Counted from the stretch's first letter, positions 17,944 to 27,375 are shown. The stretch: DNA of 64,000 nucleotides from Arcicella aurantiaca (GCF_003148625.1 NZ_QGGO01000001.1:1-64000), one strand, 5' to 3'. Numbers and translations: made by a program. The notes: a model not told the origin generated them from the sequence alone.

Positions 17944-19563
17944 ATGAAAACTATCATTACTAAAAATATAAAATTAACTATTTCAGCATTTCTTTTAATA
18001 GCAGGAGTATCATCTTGTGAAAAGTATTTGGACAAAGAGGGAACAGAATTAGCCGCCTTGAATCCAACTAATACTGATGTAGCAGCTGGTGCTTGGAAAA
18101 CATATACAGGAACAGTAGTAGCGGATTATGCTACGGTAATTACAACCCCAGATGCTGTTACGTCTGCCAATTATCTGAAAGAGATTGAGGAAGTAAAAAC
18201 CGAAGTTGGTAAAATTGATGATACTCGTCGTGAAGCCATTCGTTATTGGAATGGTGGAGGTGTTTTGCGTTGGAATCAAATCATGCGTGAATTGGTGGCA
18301 AAGAATAATTTACCACCTGCCGAAAATACAGATTTTTCTAAAAGTACCACATTCCCATATCCATTACCAAGTTCAGCCACAACGGCGGCGGCGGATAATG
18401 CCGATAATGCTGTGGGAACAACCTTCCCATTTTCAAATCCTCCGTATGCAGCTCGTGCGTATGCGTATATGTCTGTTGCACAGTATGATGCCCTTGTAAT
18501 GACGATGGCTCTGAAAGCAAAATATGCTCGAAAAGCCCCTAATGCTGTAGATGCAAGTATCACTCCTGTGATTGTGGCAGCTCCAAAATTAAACTCATTC
18601 CCTTCTGAAGATGCAGTAATGGCAGCAGTAAGTTATGAGTTTATGAAAAGATTATTTCCTCGTTCGGCTGATACGCTTTATTTATACAAGAAAAAAGAAG
18701 AGCAAAAATGGTTTAAATTATGGGCAGGGGTTTCTACTCGCTCAGATATTGAAGCAGGCGAGAAATTAGGAAAAGCAATTTATGCTAAAGTTTTTGCTCG
18801 TTTCAGAACGGATGGTATGGCAAATGCCGTTGGTACACAAGCTAAATGGGACAGTTTGGCGAATAGAATTACTGAAAAAGGAGAAGTAGCTTGGAAGTCA
18901 ATGGAAGATGCTCCACGCCCTCCAATGTTGGCAATGTACGGAAACGTAGCCACTTGGAATATGGATAAAGCTGCTTTAAATACATTAAGTACATCAATTC
19001 CTCCACTTTCTACAAAATCAGCAGAGTTTAAAGCACAAGTAGCTGAGGTAAAATATTACACAGAAAACCCTACCCGTGAACGTATTGCCATTGTGCATTA
19101 TTGGGCAGATGGTGCAGGTACTCATGCTCCTCCAGGACACTGGAATCAGATTGCGGAAAAGGCAATTGTAGCCGCCAAAATGTCGGAAGTTAGAACGGCT
19201 CGAAATTTTGCATTATTAAATACCGCCATGATGGATGCTGCCGTAAGTTGTTGGTACACCAAGAGTTATTATTATTATCCACGCCCTTCGCAGATGGATA
19301 ATGGTATCAAAACTTTGACGGGCTTGCCTAATTTCCCTTCTTATACATCAGGACACTCTACATTCTCGGCGGCAGCTGCTACGGTTTTGAGTTACATTTT
19401 CCCTGAAAATGCAGCATCTTATCAAGCTCAGGCAGATGAGGCTTCTAAATCTCGTTTATACGGTGGTATTCACTATAAAATGGATTGTGATGGCGGTTTG
19501 AAAATCGGGAAAGCAGTAGGTGATAAAGCTGTATTGAGAGGACAAAGCGATGGTGCTCAATAA
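17944..19563 (+). CDS. Vanadium haloperoxidase / PAP2-like lipoprotein
   Basis: 539 residues. The N-terminal signal has a lipobox-like site (GVSSC, about Cys25), so it is probably a lipoprotein. All three PAP2/vanadate-binding motifs occur in the C-terminal third: KSYYYYPRP (KX6RP), FPSYTSGHS (core SGH) and SRLYGGIHYKMD (SRX5HX3D). The architecture and length match the bacterial VCPO/acid-phosphatase-like group, so it could be a halide-oxidising enzyme or a phosphatase; motifs cannot separate these. It follows two barrels on the same strand, suggesting a shared envelope process. A terminator follows at 19664. Confidence 0.8.
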   Translation: MKTIITKNIKLTISAFLLIAGVSSCEKYLDKEGTELAALNPTNTDVAAGAWKTYTGTVVADYATVITTPDAVTSANYLKEIEEVKTEVGKIDDTRREAIRYWNGGGVLRWNQIMRELVAKNNLPPAENTDFSKSTTFPYPLPSSATTAAADNADNAVGTTFPFSNPPYAARAYAYMSVAQYDALVMTMALKAKYARKAPNAVDASITPVIVAAPKLNSFPSEDAVMAAVSYEFMKRLFPRSADTLYLYKKKEEQKWFKLWAGVSTRSDIEAGEKLGKAIYAKVFARFRTDGMANAVGTQAKWDSLANRITEKGEVAWKSMEDAPRPPMLAMYGNVATWNMDKAALNTLSTSIPPLSTKSAEFKAQVAEVKYYTENPTRERIAIVHYWADGAGTHAPPGHWNQIAEKAIVAAKMSEVRTARNFALLNTAMMDAAVSCWYTKSYYYYPRPSQMDNGIKTLTGLPNFPSYTSGHSTFSAAAATVLSYIFPENAASYQAQADEASKSRLYGGIHYKMDCDGGLKIGKAVGDKAVLRGQSDGAQ

Positions 19564-19663
19564 CAATGAGTAGAAAAAAAAATAGTTTGTCTTTACTTCA
19601 TAAGAAGAATGATTTCATGAGATAACTAAATTAAGAATTTAATAAAAATGGTTAGTGTTATAG

Positions 19664-19700
19664 ACTTCTGCCGAGGATAATCGGCAGAAGTTTTTATTTT
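19664..19700. terminator. Bidirectional terminator
   Basis: A perfect 11-bp stem (ACTTCTGCCGA / TCGGCAGAAGT) with a 6-base loop and a T-run on the plus strand. On the minus strand it follows the L,D-transpeptidase stop. It separates two convergent genes. Confidence 0.8.
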
Positions 19701-20482
19701 TTTACGGTATATTCTCCTGTGTTTTTTACCGATATTTTAGGTAATTGATGGGTTTCTTCAAAAATATCATAACCTTCTTTTAGCTTTCTCCAAAATACAA
19801 TAAACTTTTCTGTATCAATATTTTGCCCATTTTTTAAAGCAGTCCAATAATCAACGAAATTACTTGATTTGACAATTTTTTGTAATTCCACCAGATTTTT
19901 ATCAGTCAATTTTGCAGGGAAAATATGCACAGGAATTTCGGTTTGTCCTGCGTTTTTAGCTTCTACCGCCAACAAATAAATCTCTTTGATTTTATCATCA
20001 GTCATGGGCAAACAACCAACTGTCATACTTGCTCCGTGAATAAAAATATCATTCCCTAAATGACCTTTTTCGCCTAAAATTTTATCAGAAGCATTTGGGT
20101 AATTGATACCCAATGATAAATAAAAATTACTGATAGGATTGAATCTTTCGATATAATAGAACCCTTCTGGCGTTTGCATATCGCCTTGTTTTCTTTTAGG
20201 TCCTAAATTGCCAGAAGAAGCCGCTATTGGATAAGTCTTTAATAATTGGAAAGATTTATCTTCTGAATTTTTAGCCCAAATTTCTAAAATTTCTTCTTTC
20301 TTAAAAGCCCGAAAATAAAGCTGAAGTTTTTGAGGAGAAAGTGATTTATCGCTCAATAAAGCAAAAACCGCCTCTGATTTTTCTTCATAGGCGGTTTTTA
20401 CTCGCTCGTATTTGAGCTGTTGAGTCTTGAAATTTGTTGGAACGGATAGCATTAAAATGATTAAAATGACTAATAATTTCAT
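19694..20482 (-). CDS. YafK-type L,D-transpeptidase
   Basis: 262 residues with an N-terminal signal peptide (LVILIILMLSVPTNF). The YkuD catalytic motif is FIHGASMTVGCLPMTDDKI, with catalytic Cys and the preceding His; the GCLPM form rather than GCIRM is characteristic of the YafK subgroup. The LDT core spans about residues 85-190 (YPIAASSGNLGPKRKQGDMQTP, EGFYYI). YafK/DpaA-type members cut or make cross-links between peptidoglycan and other partners; which applies here is not clear. It is transcribed alone. Confidence 0.88.
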   Translation of the reverse strand: MKLLVILIILMLSVPTNFKTQQLKYERVKTAYEEKSEAVFALLSDKSLSPQKLQLYFRAFKKEEILEIWAKNSEDKSFQLLKTYPIAASSGNLGPKRKQGDMQTPEGFYYIERFNPISNFYLSLGINYPNASDKILGEKGHLGNDIFIHGASMTVGCLPMTDDKIKEIYLLAVEAKNAGQTEIPVHIFPAKLTDKNLVELQKIVKSSNFVDYWTALKNGQNIDTEKFIVFWRKLKEGYDIFEETHQLPKISVKNTGEYTVKK

Positions 20483-20643
20483 TCTCTAAAGATTGGTGAA
20501 TTATTTACTAAACCGTTGTATTAAGCAATGGAAAAATAAGGCACGTTTTTAAGCTTTCATCTACTATTGATAACCAAGTTTATGGTAATCGTCAATCGTA
20601 ATCGCTACGGCTAACCGTTCTTAAATCGTCACTGTACCTACGC

Positions 20644-21045
20644 TTATGCTTTCCAGACAACTTTTTTGTTTTTACCAACTTGCAACACAATTCTTACGGG
20701 CGTTGGTAATAACAACAATTTAGCATTTGCAGCTGGGTCTTCTTCTAATTCAATTTCTACACCCGCATTTTTACCTACTTCGATAGAACCGTCTGCCGCA
20801 ATTTTAAATGATTTTGCCAAATATGCAGTTGGTAATAAAACGTCAGATTCTGGACAATATTCCTTATGAATATCCGAAAGAATTCCCTCCAAATAATCAC
20901 CGTATTTATCATTGAAATCGTCTTCTAAATCGTGAAGGGCTTCTTCTACATCATCATAATCTTTATGGTCGTAGCCCATTTGGCTAAGTTCTACTCTTTT
21001 TTCAAATAAAGAAAGGAGTTCTTGGTCGAGTGCTTGAATATTCAT
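20644..21045 (-). CDS. Conserved hypothetical protein, acidic
   Basis: 133 residues from the ATG at 21045 (an in-frame TTG at 21063 would add six residues). The first 85 residues are helical and acidic (LDQELLSLFEKRVELSQMG, DVEEALHDLEDDFNDKYGDYLEGILSDIH). The C-terminal 50 residues are beta-rich (GSIEVGKNAGVEIELEED, KLLLLPTPVRIVLQVG). There is no signal peptide or membrane segment. It seems to be a small cytosolic protein conserved in Cytophagales, but I do not recognise a named domain and propose no function. Confidence 0.6.
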   Translation of the reverse strand: MNIQALDQELLSLFEKRVELSQMGYDHKDYDDVEEALHDLEDDFNDKYGDYLEGILSDIHKEYCPESDVLLPTAYLAKSFKIAADGSIEVGKNAGVEIELEEDPAANAKLLLLPTPVRIVLQVGKNKKVVWKA

Positions 21046-21174
21046 TGATTTTAATTTTTTCAATTAATTTGATTCTGCAAAATTGCAAACTCCTGAATTA
21101 AACTCAAACTATTACTTGAAAAACTTATCGTGAAGGGGATTTTTGGAGAGAAGTTTATGCGTTGATGGTACTTA

Positions 21175-21205
21175 GGTTAGTCAACTTTTTTAAAGTTGGC
21201 TAATC
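21175..21205. repeat. Intergenic hairpin
   Basis: GGTTAGTCAACTTT and AAAGTTGGCTAATC pair at 12 of 14 positions around three T. It lies between menC and the hypothetical gene on the minus strand. The T-run needed for a terminator on that strand is weak. Confidence 0.45.
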
Positions 21206-21248
21206 TCTCTGCCACGTTTGAAAATCAGCGTAACCAGCCAGCTAAATC

Positions 21249-22343
21249 TTATACCAAAAACTCTAAAATGTCTAAATCCCAAATTTTATCAGGATTATGA
21301 AAGATTTTTCCGTGATTAATTTCAAGCGGAGAGTTAATATTATTGTGGTATAACTGACCTGTGCCAAGTCCTTGTGGGAGAGGATTATTAAATTCTGCGG
21401 TGAATTGAGTGATGGCATTTAAACCAATATTTGACTCCAAAGCGGAGGTCATCCACCAACCAATTTTTAGCCGATTGGCGTTTTCAATCCATTCTCTACA
21501 TTGCTGAAAACCACCCAAAAGAGTAGGTTTTAGAATAATGTATTGAGGCATTATTTTTTTGAGAAGTTTATATTTATCGGTGTATTCTCTGATGCCGATA
21601 AGTTCTTCATCTAAAGCAATTGGGATAGGGGTATTCTGACAAAGTTCAGCCATTACATCTTCATTTCCTTGACGAATGGGCTGTTCAATAGAATGAAGGT
21701 TATATTTTGCTAATCTTTGCAGTTTATCCAATACTTCATGTACCGAAAACGCTCCGTTGGCATCTACTCTGAGGGTTATTTTACTTTCATCGTAGCGGTC
21801 ACGGATATAAGCCAAAATATCACATTCTTTATTAAAATCAATCGCTCCTACCTTCATTTTAATGGTATTGTAACCAGCCTCCAATTTTTCATCAATTTGC
21901 TTGAGCATGAAGTCTTTATTGCCCATCCAAACTAATCCATTGATATTAATGGTACGGTCTGCTTTGGCAAAACCATTATTGAAAACCACTCTTTTGCCCC
22001 CATTCATGAGGTCGAGCATGGCAGTTTCAAAACCAAAAACAATGGAAGGAAAGGATTTATCTAAAACTTGGTCGAGAATGATATTCAAATTCCAAGGATA
22101 AACTTCAAGGTCGAGCGTATTGAAGTTTTCACAGATACTTAATAGTTGTAAATCGAAGTCAGGGCGGTCATCAATACTTAATCCTTTTAATGGGGAACAT
22201 TCGCCCAAACCATAAGCCGAAGGATTGTCAGAGTCAAAAATCTTGACAAAATAACTATCTTTATGCGTAAGCACACCCCGAGACGTACCTGCCTCGAATT
22301 TGAAATCAAGTGTATGTTTTGTGAATACCGCTCTAAGACTCAT
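21249..22343 (-). CDS. menC: o-Succinylbenzoate synthase
   Basis: Enolase-superfamily enzyme that dehydrates SHCHC to o-succinylbenzoate in menaquinone synthesis. The barrel signatures are NTIKMKVGAIDF (KxK acid/base lysine), LRVDANGAFSV (metal Asp), SIEQPIRQG (metal Glu) and IALDEELIG (metal Asp/Glu). The 364-residue length suits the Bacteroidota MenC. Dipeptide epimerases share this fold, but they usually carry a different KxK context and DxD tail, so MenC is favoured. No other men gene lies in the window. Confidence 0.85.
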   Translation of the reverse strand: MSLRAVFTKHTLDFKFEAGTSRGVLTHKDSYFVKIFDSDNPSAYGLGECSPLKGLSIDDRPDFDLQLLSICENFNTLDLEVYPWNLNIILDQVLDKSFPSIVFGFETAMLDLMNGGKRVVFNNGFAKADRTININGLVWMGNKDFMLKQIDEKLEAGYNTIKMKVGAIDFNKECDILAYIRDRYDESKITLRVDANGAFSVHEVLDKLQRLAKYNLHSIEQPIRQGNEDVMAELCQNTPIPIALDEELIGIREYTDKYKLLKKIMPQYIILKPTLLGGFQQCREWIENANRLKIGWWMTSALESNIGLNAITQFTAEFNNPLPQGLGTGQLYHNNINSPLEINHGKIFHNPDKIWDLDILEFLV

Positions 22344-22619
22344 TATATATTGTAAAGATTGATTTTGGCAAAAGTTTGCAACCTAACATTTTTTGAAAAG
22401 TTAGTTGATTTTTTAATCATTAATTACCTGACTTTATGTGTGTTAAGATTGTTGGAGGAGACTTTAGCCGAAAAATTAATCGTTAAAGTATCTTAAAAGG
22501 GGTGTGAATATACTAAAAAGTCAGAACTCTTTTAGAATTTTGCACCACCAAATTGTTATTTTTTATTAAATGGCAGTTTTTCTCATAAATTATTCACGAA
22601 ACTGATTTTACTCTAACAA

Positions 22620-23663
22620 ATGCAATTTTTTCTCCTTCCTTTTTCGTGGTTATATGGTTTTGTAACAGATTGCAGAAACTATTTATATGATAGTGAATGC
22701 TGGAAAACAACTCTTTTTGATAAACCCATTATTAATGTTGGCAACCTGACCGTTGGCGGAACAGGAAAATCTCCACACGTTGAATACCTGATTCGCTTAT
22801 TAAAAGATAAATATGAAGTGGCAACGTTAAGTCGTGGATACGGACGCAAAACTAAGGGATTTATCCATGCAGATACAAGTGCCAATGCAAAAAAAATTGG
22901 CGACGAGCCTTTACAGTTTTATCAAAAGTTTAAGAACGATGTCGATGTCTATGTTGGAGAGAATAGGGTAGAAGCTTTGCAGAAAATATTTACAGAAAAT
23001 CCTAAAACCGATGTGGTTATTTTAGATGATGCTTTTCAACATCGTCCTGTAAAATCGTCTTTGAATTTGCTTTTGGTGGATTATAGTCGCCCAATTGATA
23101 AAGATTATCCTTTTCCAGCGGGTCGTCTGCGTGAGCGAAGACACGGAGCAAAAAGAGCCGATGCAGTTATTGTTACCAAATGTCCAGATTTATCAATTGA
23201 TGAACGTTCTCAATTAAAACTCAGACTGAATAATTATTTGGAAAATAATATCCCCATCTTCTTTACTAAAATTCTATACGGAAAACCTCAAAATTGCCGT
23301 TCTGAAATTAAAAATGGAGATTTGCAAAAGGTTTTATTACTTTCTGGAATTGCTAATCCAAAACCCTTTGAAGAATATGCAAAAGCTAATTTTGAGGTAA
23401 TTGAGCATTTGATTTATAAAGACCATCATGACTTTTCAGAGAAGGATTTGGAAGAAATTTTGGCTAAAATTCAAGATGATTCAACGACTATTTTAATGAC
23501 AGAAAAAGATATGGTGAAATTTAAACCCTTTCTGAATCATTCATTATTAGCGAATACGGCATTATATTATTTGCCAATTGAGATTGGTTTTTTAGAAGAT
23601 TCTATGAAAAAAGATTTTGATGAAATGATATTTTCTCAATTTGAAAAAACTATTTATAAGTGA
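22620..23663 (+). CDS. lpxK: Tetraacyldisaccharide 4'-kinase
   Basis: Inner-membrane-associated kinase that adds the 4'-phosphate of lipid A. The P-loop NVGNLTVGGTGKSPH, the LSRGYGRKTKG segment and ILDDAFQHRPVK (catalytic Asp, His) match LpxK. The N-terminal hydrophobic stretch serves as the membrane anchor. At 347 residues it is full length. The presence of lpxK confirms an outer membrane with lipid A. It is divergent from menC across about 275 bases in which I see no further gene. Confidence 0.96.
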   Translation: MQFFLLPFSWLYGFVTDCRNYLYDSECWKTTLFDKPIINVGNLTVGGTGKSPHVEYLIRLLKDKYEVATLSRGYGRKTKGFIHADTSANAKKIGDEPLQFYQKFKNDVDVYVGENRVEALQKIFTENPKTDVVILDDAFQHRPVKSSLNLLLVDYSRPIDKDYPFPAGRLRERRHGAKRADAVIVTKCPDLSIDERSQLKLRLNNYLENNIPIFFTKILYGKPQNCRSEIKNGDLQKVLLLSGIANPKPFEEYAKANFEVIEHLIYKDHHDFSEKDLEEILAKIQDDSTTILMTEKDMVKFKPFLNHSLLANTALYYLPIEIGFLEDSMKKDFDEMIFSQFEKTIYK

Positions 23664-23801
23664 TAGAGATTTGCAAATATAAATTATCTAAGCGATTGTT
23701 TTTTAGTGATTTATTTATTCGCTTTCTCGCAAATCGCTTTTCGCTTAGGATAAAATACTTTAATCAGCTTTATCTAATCCCTTTTTACCTAAATTTGTAG
23801 T

Positions 23802-25817
23802 GTGAAATTAAGAATATATATACTTACCATAATTGGGCTTTTGTTTTCGGGTTTGTTAAAAGCTCAATTCCCTTCGACAACTCAGGAAGGTGGAAGTGCC
23901 TTTCCTACCAACGGTTTTCCTACTGAAAATCAGAAGGATAAAGATGCTAAAAAAGCCGCAAATTCAAACGGCAGAATCGGACTCGACGATTCTACGAAAG
24001 TAGTCTATGGACCCACTTCAACAAGATATTTTTTGGAAGAAGACGTTGTGAACAATCGCAAACGACTTTATAATATCGATACAATTATTGATGGAATTCA
24101 TAATTATAATTTCGTTCAAAGAAATAAAAACCTCTATCAAGATTTAGGGAATTTAGGAACTGCTATTCGTCCTGTTTTTTACAAAGCACCTGAGCAAATC
24201 GGAACACTTTTGGGATATGATGCCTACACTCTTTATACTTTTAAGCCCAATCAGGTAAGATATTATAACACAAAATCGCCTTTTACCAATATTATTTATG
24301 TACCGGGTGGAGGCGAACAAGACCTCTTACAGTTTGAATTGAGCAGAAATATTGACTCTCTCTGGAACGTTGGACTGAACGTGCAAAGAATAACTGCCAA
24401 TAAAACTTTAATTGACCAAACTTCAACAGGTGATAATTCGTCTATTGGGCATTGGGATTTTATGGTTCATTCTAATTATCAGACAAAAAATAAAAAATAT
24501 TCGCTTTTAGCATATCTCAATTTATCAGACCATAATTCAAACGACCAAGGCGGAGTAGTGGTGGAAACGGGTCGTGATTATCAAGGAATGTTGGCTTTGG
24601 CGGATAATCGTCCAATATTGACCGTTGCTTCTACTCGTGATAATTCCTATAATCTTCATGTTTATCATGAATATGTAGGCTATAAAGCTTTTCAGATTTT
24701 CCAAAACATTGATTATCAGACTCGTAGAGTTCGTTTTGGTGATAAAGGTTTTAGTGCAGCATGGCAAACAGGTTTTTATCCTTATGCTTTTAAAGCAAAT
24801 TCCGAAACTGCTTATCGTTATTCTGCTGATACTTCCGTGACAAATCATGTTGTTTTAGACTCACTTTATAATGAAAGCAAATACACGAATTTTGAGGTAA
24901 AAACAGGTATTAAAGGGTTTTACAAAGGTTTTAATTATCGTATGCACTTACGAACACGTATTTATAATTACACAAATCCGCTAAAACCTGCTTATAATAT
25001 TTCTAACAAAAACGAAAACTTTTTGGGACTGTGGCTCAATCAGTATTTTAAAGATAGTACCAGAGTTTTTGGCGAAGTTGAATTTTCTACCGACCTACAA
25101 AATCTCAGAATTAATGGTGAATTTCAAGGGAAATGGCTAAATGTTGGCGGAAGTTTTATTTCAACGCCAGCCACATTGGTTCAGCAACGAACCTATAATA
25201 ATGGTTTTAGATGGACGGGAGAATTGGATAATGTCAAAACTACAAACGTGTATGCTTACACAAATTTGAAATTTAAGCAATTGGTTTTACGCCCAAGTGC
25301 GGATATTACTAAAATTGCCAGCTACGCTTATTTTGATACTTTGGCTTATGTTCAGCAATCGAAAAAGGATATTGAAATTTATCGGGTAGGTTTAGGATTT
25401 GATTTTAGAAAAGGACATTTTTCAACCACAAATCAAATTTATTACACAACGACTGGCGATGAAGATAAATTAATGAGAATTCCGAAATTATTTGCCAATT
25501 CTCGTGTAGCCTTTGATTTACTTTATCGCAAGAAATTATTTATCCAAACGGGTTTAGAGTTTCATTATAAGTCAAGTTATTATGCAGACGCTTATATGCC
25601 TGCTATTCAGCAGTTTCATTTGCAGGATAAACAACTTATTGAAGGCTATTTACAAGCCGATGCTTTTGCCGATATGCGAATTAACCGAGTGAGAATTTTT
25701 GTAAAATTTGCTCACGTAAATAAGGGACTTTTGGGCAATGGCTATTATGCGTCACCGGGTTTTGCAGGAATGGGTAGAGTATTGGCATTTGGTGTACATT
25801 GGTTACTTTTTGATTGA
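23802..25817 (+). CDS. Putative porin, Porin_10 type
   Basis: 671 residues. I keep the GTG at 23802 as the start because it yields a clean signal peptide (IYILTIIGLLFSGLLKAQ). The mature protein begins with a low-complexity linker, then DDSTKVVYGPTSTRYFLEED, and continues as a large barrel with repeated aromatic strands, ending FGVHWLLFD. This is the pattern of the Bacteroidota putative porin family (Porin_10). The substrate is unknown. A TAAATTTG box at 23790-23797 would put the transcript start almost at the GTG, so the mRNA may be leaderless. A 39-bp tandem array follows the gene. Confidence 0.75.
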   Translation: MKLRIYILTIIGLLFSGLLKAQFPSTTQEGGSAFPTNGFPTENQKDKDAKKAANSNGRIGLDDSTKVVYGPTSTRYFLEEDVVNNRKRLYNIDTIIDGIHNYNFVQRNKNLYQDLGNLGTAIRPVFYKAPEQIGTLLGYDAYTLYTFKPNQVRYYNTKSPFTNIIYVPGGGEQDLLQFELSRNIDSLWNVGLNVQRITANKTLIDQTSTGDNSSIGHWDFMVHSNYQTKNKKYSLLAYLNLSDHNSNDQGGVVVETGRDYQGMLALADNRPILTVASTRDNSYNLHVYHEYVGYKAFQIFQNIDYQTRRVRFGDKGFSAAWQTGFYPYAFKANSETAYRYSADTSVTNHVVLDSLYNESKYTNFEVKTGIKGFYKGFNYRMHLRTRIYNYTNPLKPAYNISNKNENFLGLWLNQYFKDSTRVFGEVEFSTDLQNLRINGEFQGKWLNVGGSFISTPATLVQQRTYNNGFRWTGELDNVKTTNVYAYTNLKFKQLVLRPSADITKIASYAYFDTLAYVQQSKKDIEIYRVGLGFDFRKGHFSTTNQIYYTTTGDEDKLMRIPKLFANSRVAFDLLYRKKLFIQTGLEFHYKSSYYADAYMPAIQQFHLQDKQLIEGYLQADAFADMRINRVRIFVKFAHVNKGLLGNGYYASPGFAGMGRVLAFGVHWLLFD

Positions 25818-25822
25818 TTTAT

Positions 25823-26098
25823 TTGAAGCGAAAATAAGCGATTTTAGAAAGCGAAATTGAGCGAATAGCGAGTAATAAGCGATTTTACTTTAATCAATTT
25901 GTGAAAATAAGAATCGCTCATTTTCGCTATTCTCAAATCGCTCAAAACGGAATCGCTCATTTTCGCTATTCTCAAATCGCTCAAAACGGAATCGCTCATT
26001 TTCGCTATTCGCAAATCGCTCAAAACAGAATCGCTCATTTTCGCTATTCTCAAATCGCTCAAAACGGAATCGCTCATTTTCGCTATTCTCAAATCGCT
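25823..26098. repeat. 39-bp tandem array with degenerate flank
   Basis: Four and four-fifths copies of a 39-bp unit beginning AATCGCTCATTTTCGCTATT occupy 25911-26098, nearly identical between units. The preceding 90 bases (25823-25910) hold scattered inverse pieces of the same words (AGCGATTT, GCGAAAAT). The array ends five bases before the miaE ATG. As 39 is a multiple of three, both strands stay open, giving false reading frames (repeating RIAKMSDSVLSDL on the minus strand). Related words occur in the leader of the porin gene (23697-23750). Confidence 0.9.
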
Positions 26099-26103
26099 TA
26101 TAT

Positions 26104-26721
26104 ATGAATACAGAACAAAGAAATAACGCTACAAAAACGATGTTGGGCTTGAAACTCCCGACTGACCCACGTTGGGTAAATGTGGCAGAAAAAAATATTG
26201 CTGAAATCTTGATTGACCATGCTTATTGTGAGCAGAAGGCGGCTTCCTCGTGTATTTCATTGATTATTCAGTACCCTGAAAAAGAGAAACTAAGAGAAGT
26301 TTTAATGCCCGTAGTGTCTGAAGAATGGGCTCATTTCAGAATGGTTTTGAAGGAAATGAACACTCGTGGAATTGAGTTAGGTCCTCAAAGAAGAGACGAA
26401 TACGTTCATTTATTATACAATTCAATGCGTCATGGCGGTACACGTGACCAACAATTGGGCGAAAGACTTTTCTTAAATGCCTTAATTGAAGCGAGAAGTT
26501 GTGAACGTTTTAGAATTTTATCACAAGAAATTTCTGATGAATCTTTACGTGATTTTTACCACGAATTAATGATTTCAGAAGCAGGTCATTACGTAAATTT
26601 TATTGACCTTGCCAAAGAATATTTATCTGCCGAATACGTAAAAACTCGTTGGGAAGAATGGCTTGAAACCGAAGCCGAAGTAATTAGAAATTTAGAAGTT
26701 AGAGGCGATAGAGTGCATTAA
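26104..26721 (+). CDS. miaE: tRNA-(ms2io6A) hydroxylase
   Basis: Non-haem di-iron monooxygenase that hydroxylates the isopentenyl group of ms2i6A37 in tRNA. The ferritin-like iron ligands are visible: CEQKAASS, SEEWAHFRM (ExxH), LNALIEARSCERF and ISEAGHYVNFI (ExxH). The length of 205 residues is typical. miaA lies 28 kb away in this window, so at least the first and last steps of this tRNA modification are present. A 39-bp tandem array directly abuts the start codon and must be part of its leader or promoter. Confidence 0.95.
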   Translation: MNTEQRNNATKTMLGLKLPTDPRWVNVAEKNIAEILIDHAYCEQKAASSCISLIIQYPEKEKLREVLMPVVSEEWAHFRMVLKEMNTRGIELGPQRRDEYVHLLYNSMRHGGTRDQQLGERLFLNALIEARSCERFRILSQEISDESLRDFYHELMISEAGHYVNFIDLAKEYLSAEYVKTRWEEWLETEAEVIRNLEVRGDRVH

Positions 26722-26727
26722 AAGTGA

Positions 26728-26788
26728 TAGGGGCGAATTGCATTCGCCCTTGTAAATTTTGGAATTGGGCGAATGCGATTCGCCCCTA
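26728..26788. repeat. Inverted pair of REP-like palindromes
   Basis: Two 22-bp arms (26728-26749 and 26767-26788) match in inverse with one mismatch. Each arm is itself a palindrome (GGGCGAAT-N3-ATTCGCCC), preceded by TAG or GTAG. The layout, a short GTAG tag plus palindrome as an inverted pair, is that of REP doublets. It separates convergent miaE and the Nudix gene and may also act as a terminator. Confidence 0.8.
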
Positions 26789-26794
26789 CGAAAT

Positions 26795-27370
26795 TCAAAT
26801 CAACCCATTAATCTGTACATATTGCAAAAGCATAATCGTCTTAGCATCTTTAATTTCGCCCGTTTTTATCATATCAAATGCTTTTTGAAAATCTAATTCC
26901 AAAACATCAATTTCTTCCTCTTCTTCAACGCCACCACCGTCGTTAATTTTTTGTTCTTTGGTGTAGGAAGCCACAAAAAAATACAAAATTTCAGTAACCG
27001 AACCGGGCGACATATAGACTTCAAAAATTTTCTGAACATCTGTAATTTGATAACCTGTTTCTTCTTGCGTTTCTTTTTTGATGCAATCTTCTGGATTATC
27101 AGCGTCTAATAAACCCGCACAAGCTTCAATCAACATTCCGTCTGGATTTCCGTTTAAGTACGTCGGCATTCTGAATTGGCGAGTTAAAATCACGGTTTTT
27201 TTCTCCTGATTATACAGCAAAATCACTGCTCCGTTGCCTCTATCATAAGCCTCACGACTTTGGGTTTGCCATTGTCCATTTTTCTGTAAGAAATCAAATG
27301 TAACTTTGCGGAGGACGTACCAATTATCAGAAAGGACTTCCGTCTTTATATTTTTAATTTTTGAATTCAT
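26795..27370 (-). CDS. nudK: NudK-type Nudix hydrolase (GDP-mannose pyrophosphatase)
   Basis: 191 residues. The Nudix box reads [22 protein letters not shown], close to the unusual E. coli NudK form with its one-residue offset, and the upstream [11 protein letters not shown] and downstream [15 protein letters not shown] (catalytic loop Glu) match that subfamily. NudK hydrolyses GDP-mannose and related nucleotide sugars. The DeoR regulator is divergent, with overlapping promoter boxes. ADP-ribose pyrophosphatase is an alternative within the same superfamily. Confidence 0.85.
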   Translation of the reverse strand: MNSKIKNIKTEVLSDNWYVLRKVTFDFLQKNGQWQTQSREAYDRGNGAVILLYNQEKKTVILTRQFRMPTYLNGNPDGMLIEACAGLLDADNPEDCIKKETQEETGYQITDVQKIFEVYMSPGSVTEILYFFVASYTKEQKINDGGGVEEEEEIDVLELDFQKAFDMIKTGEIKDAKTIMLLQYVQINGLI

Positions 27371-27375
27371 TTTGA

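Noticed and set aside
25911-26098. CRISPR array
   Set aside because: The units are directly adjacent with no variable spacers and no cas genes are present.
25844-26107. Long open frames on both strands over the 39-bp tandem array
   Set aside because: The openness follows from the repeat length being a multiple of three. The peptides are pure repeats with no start signal or conservation evidence.
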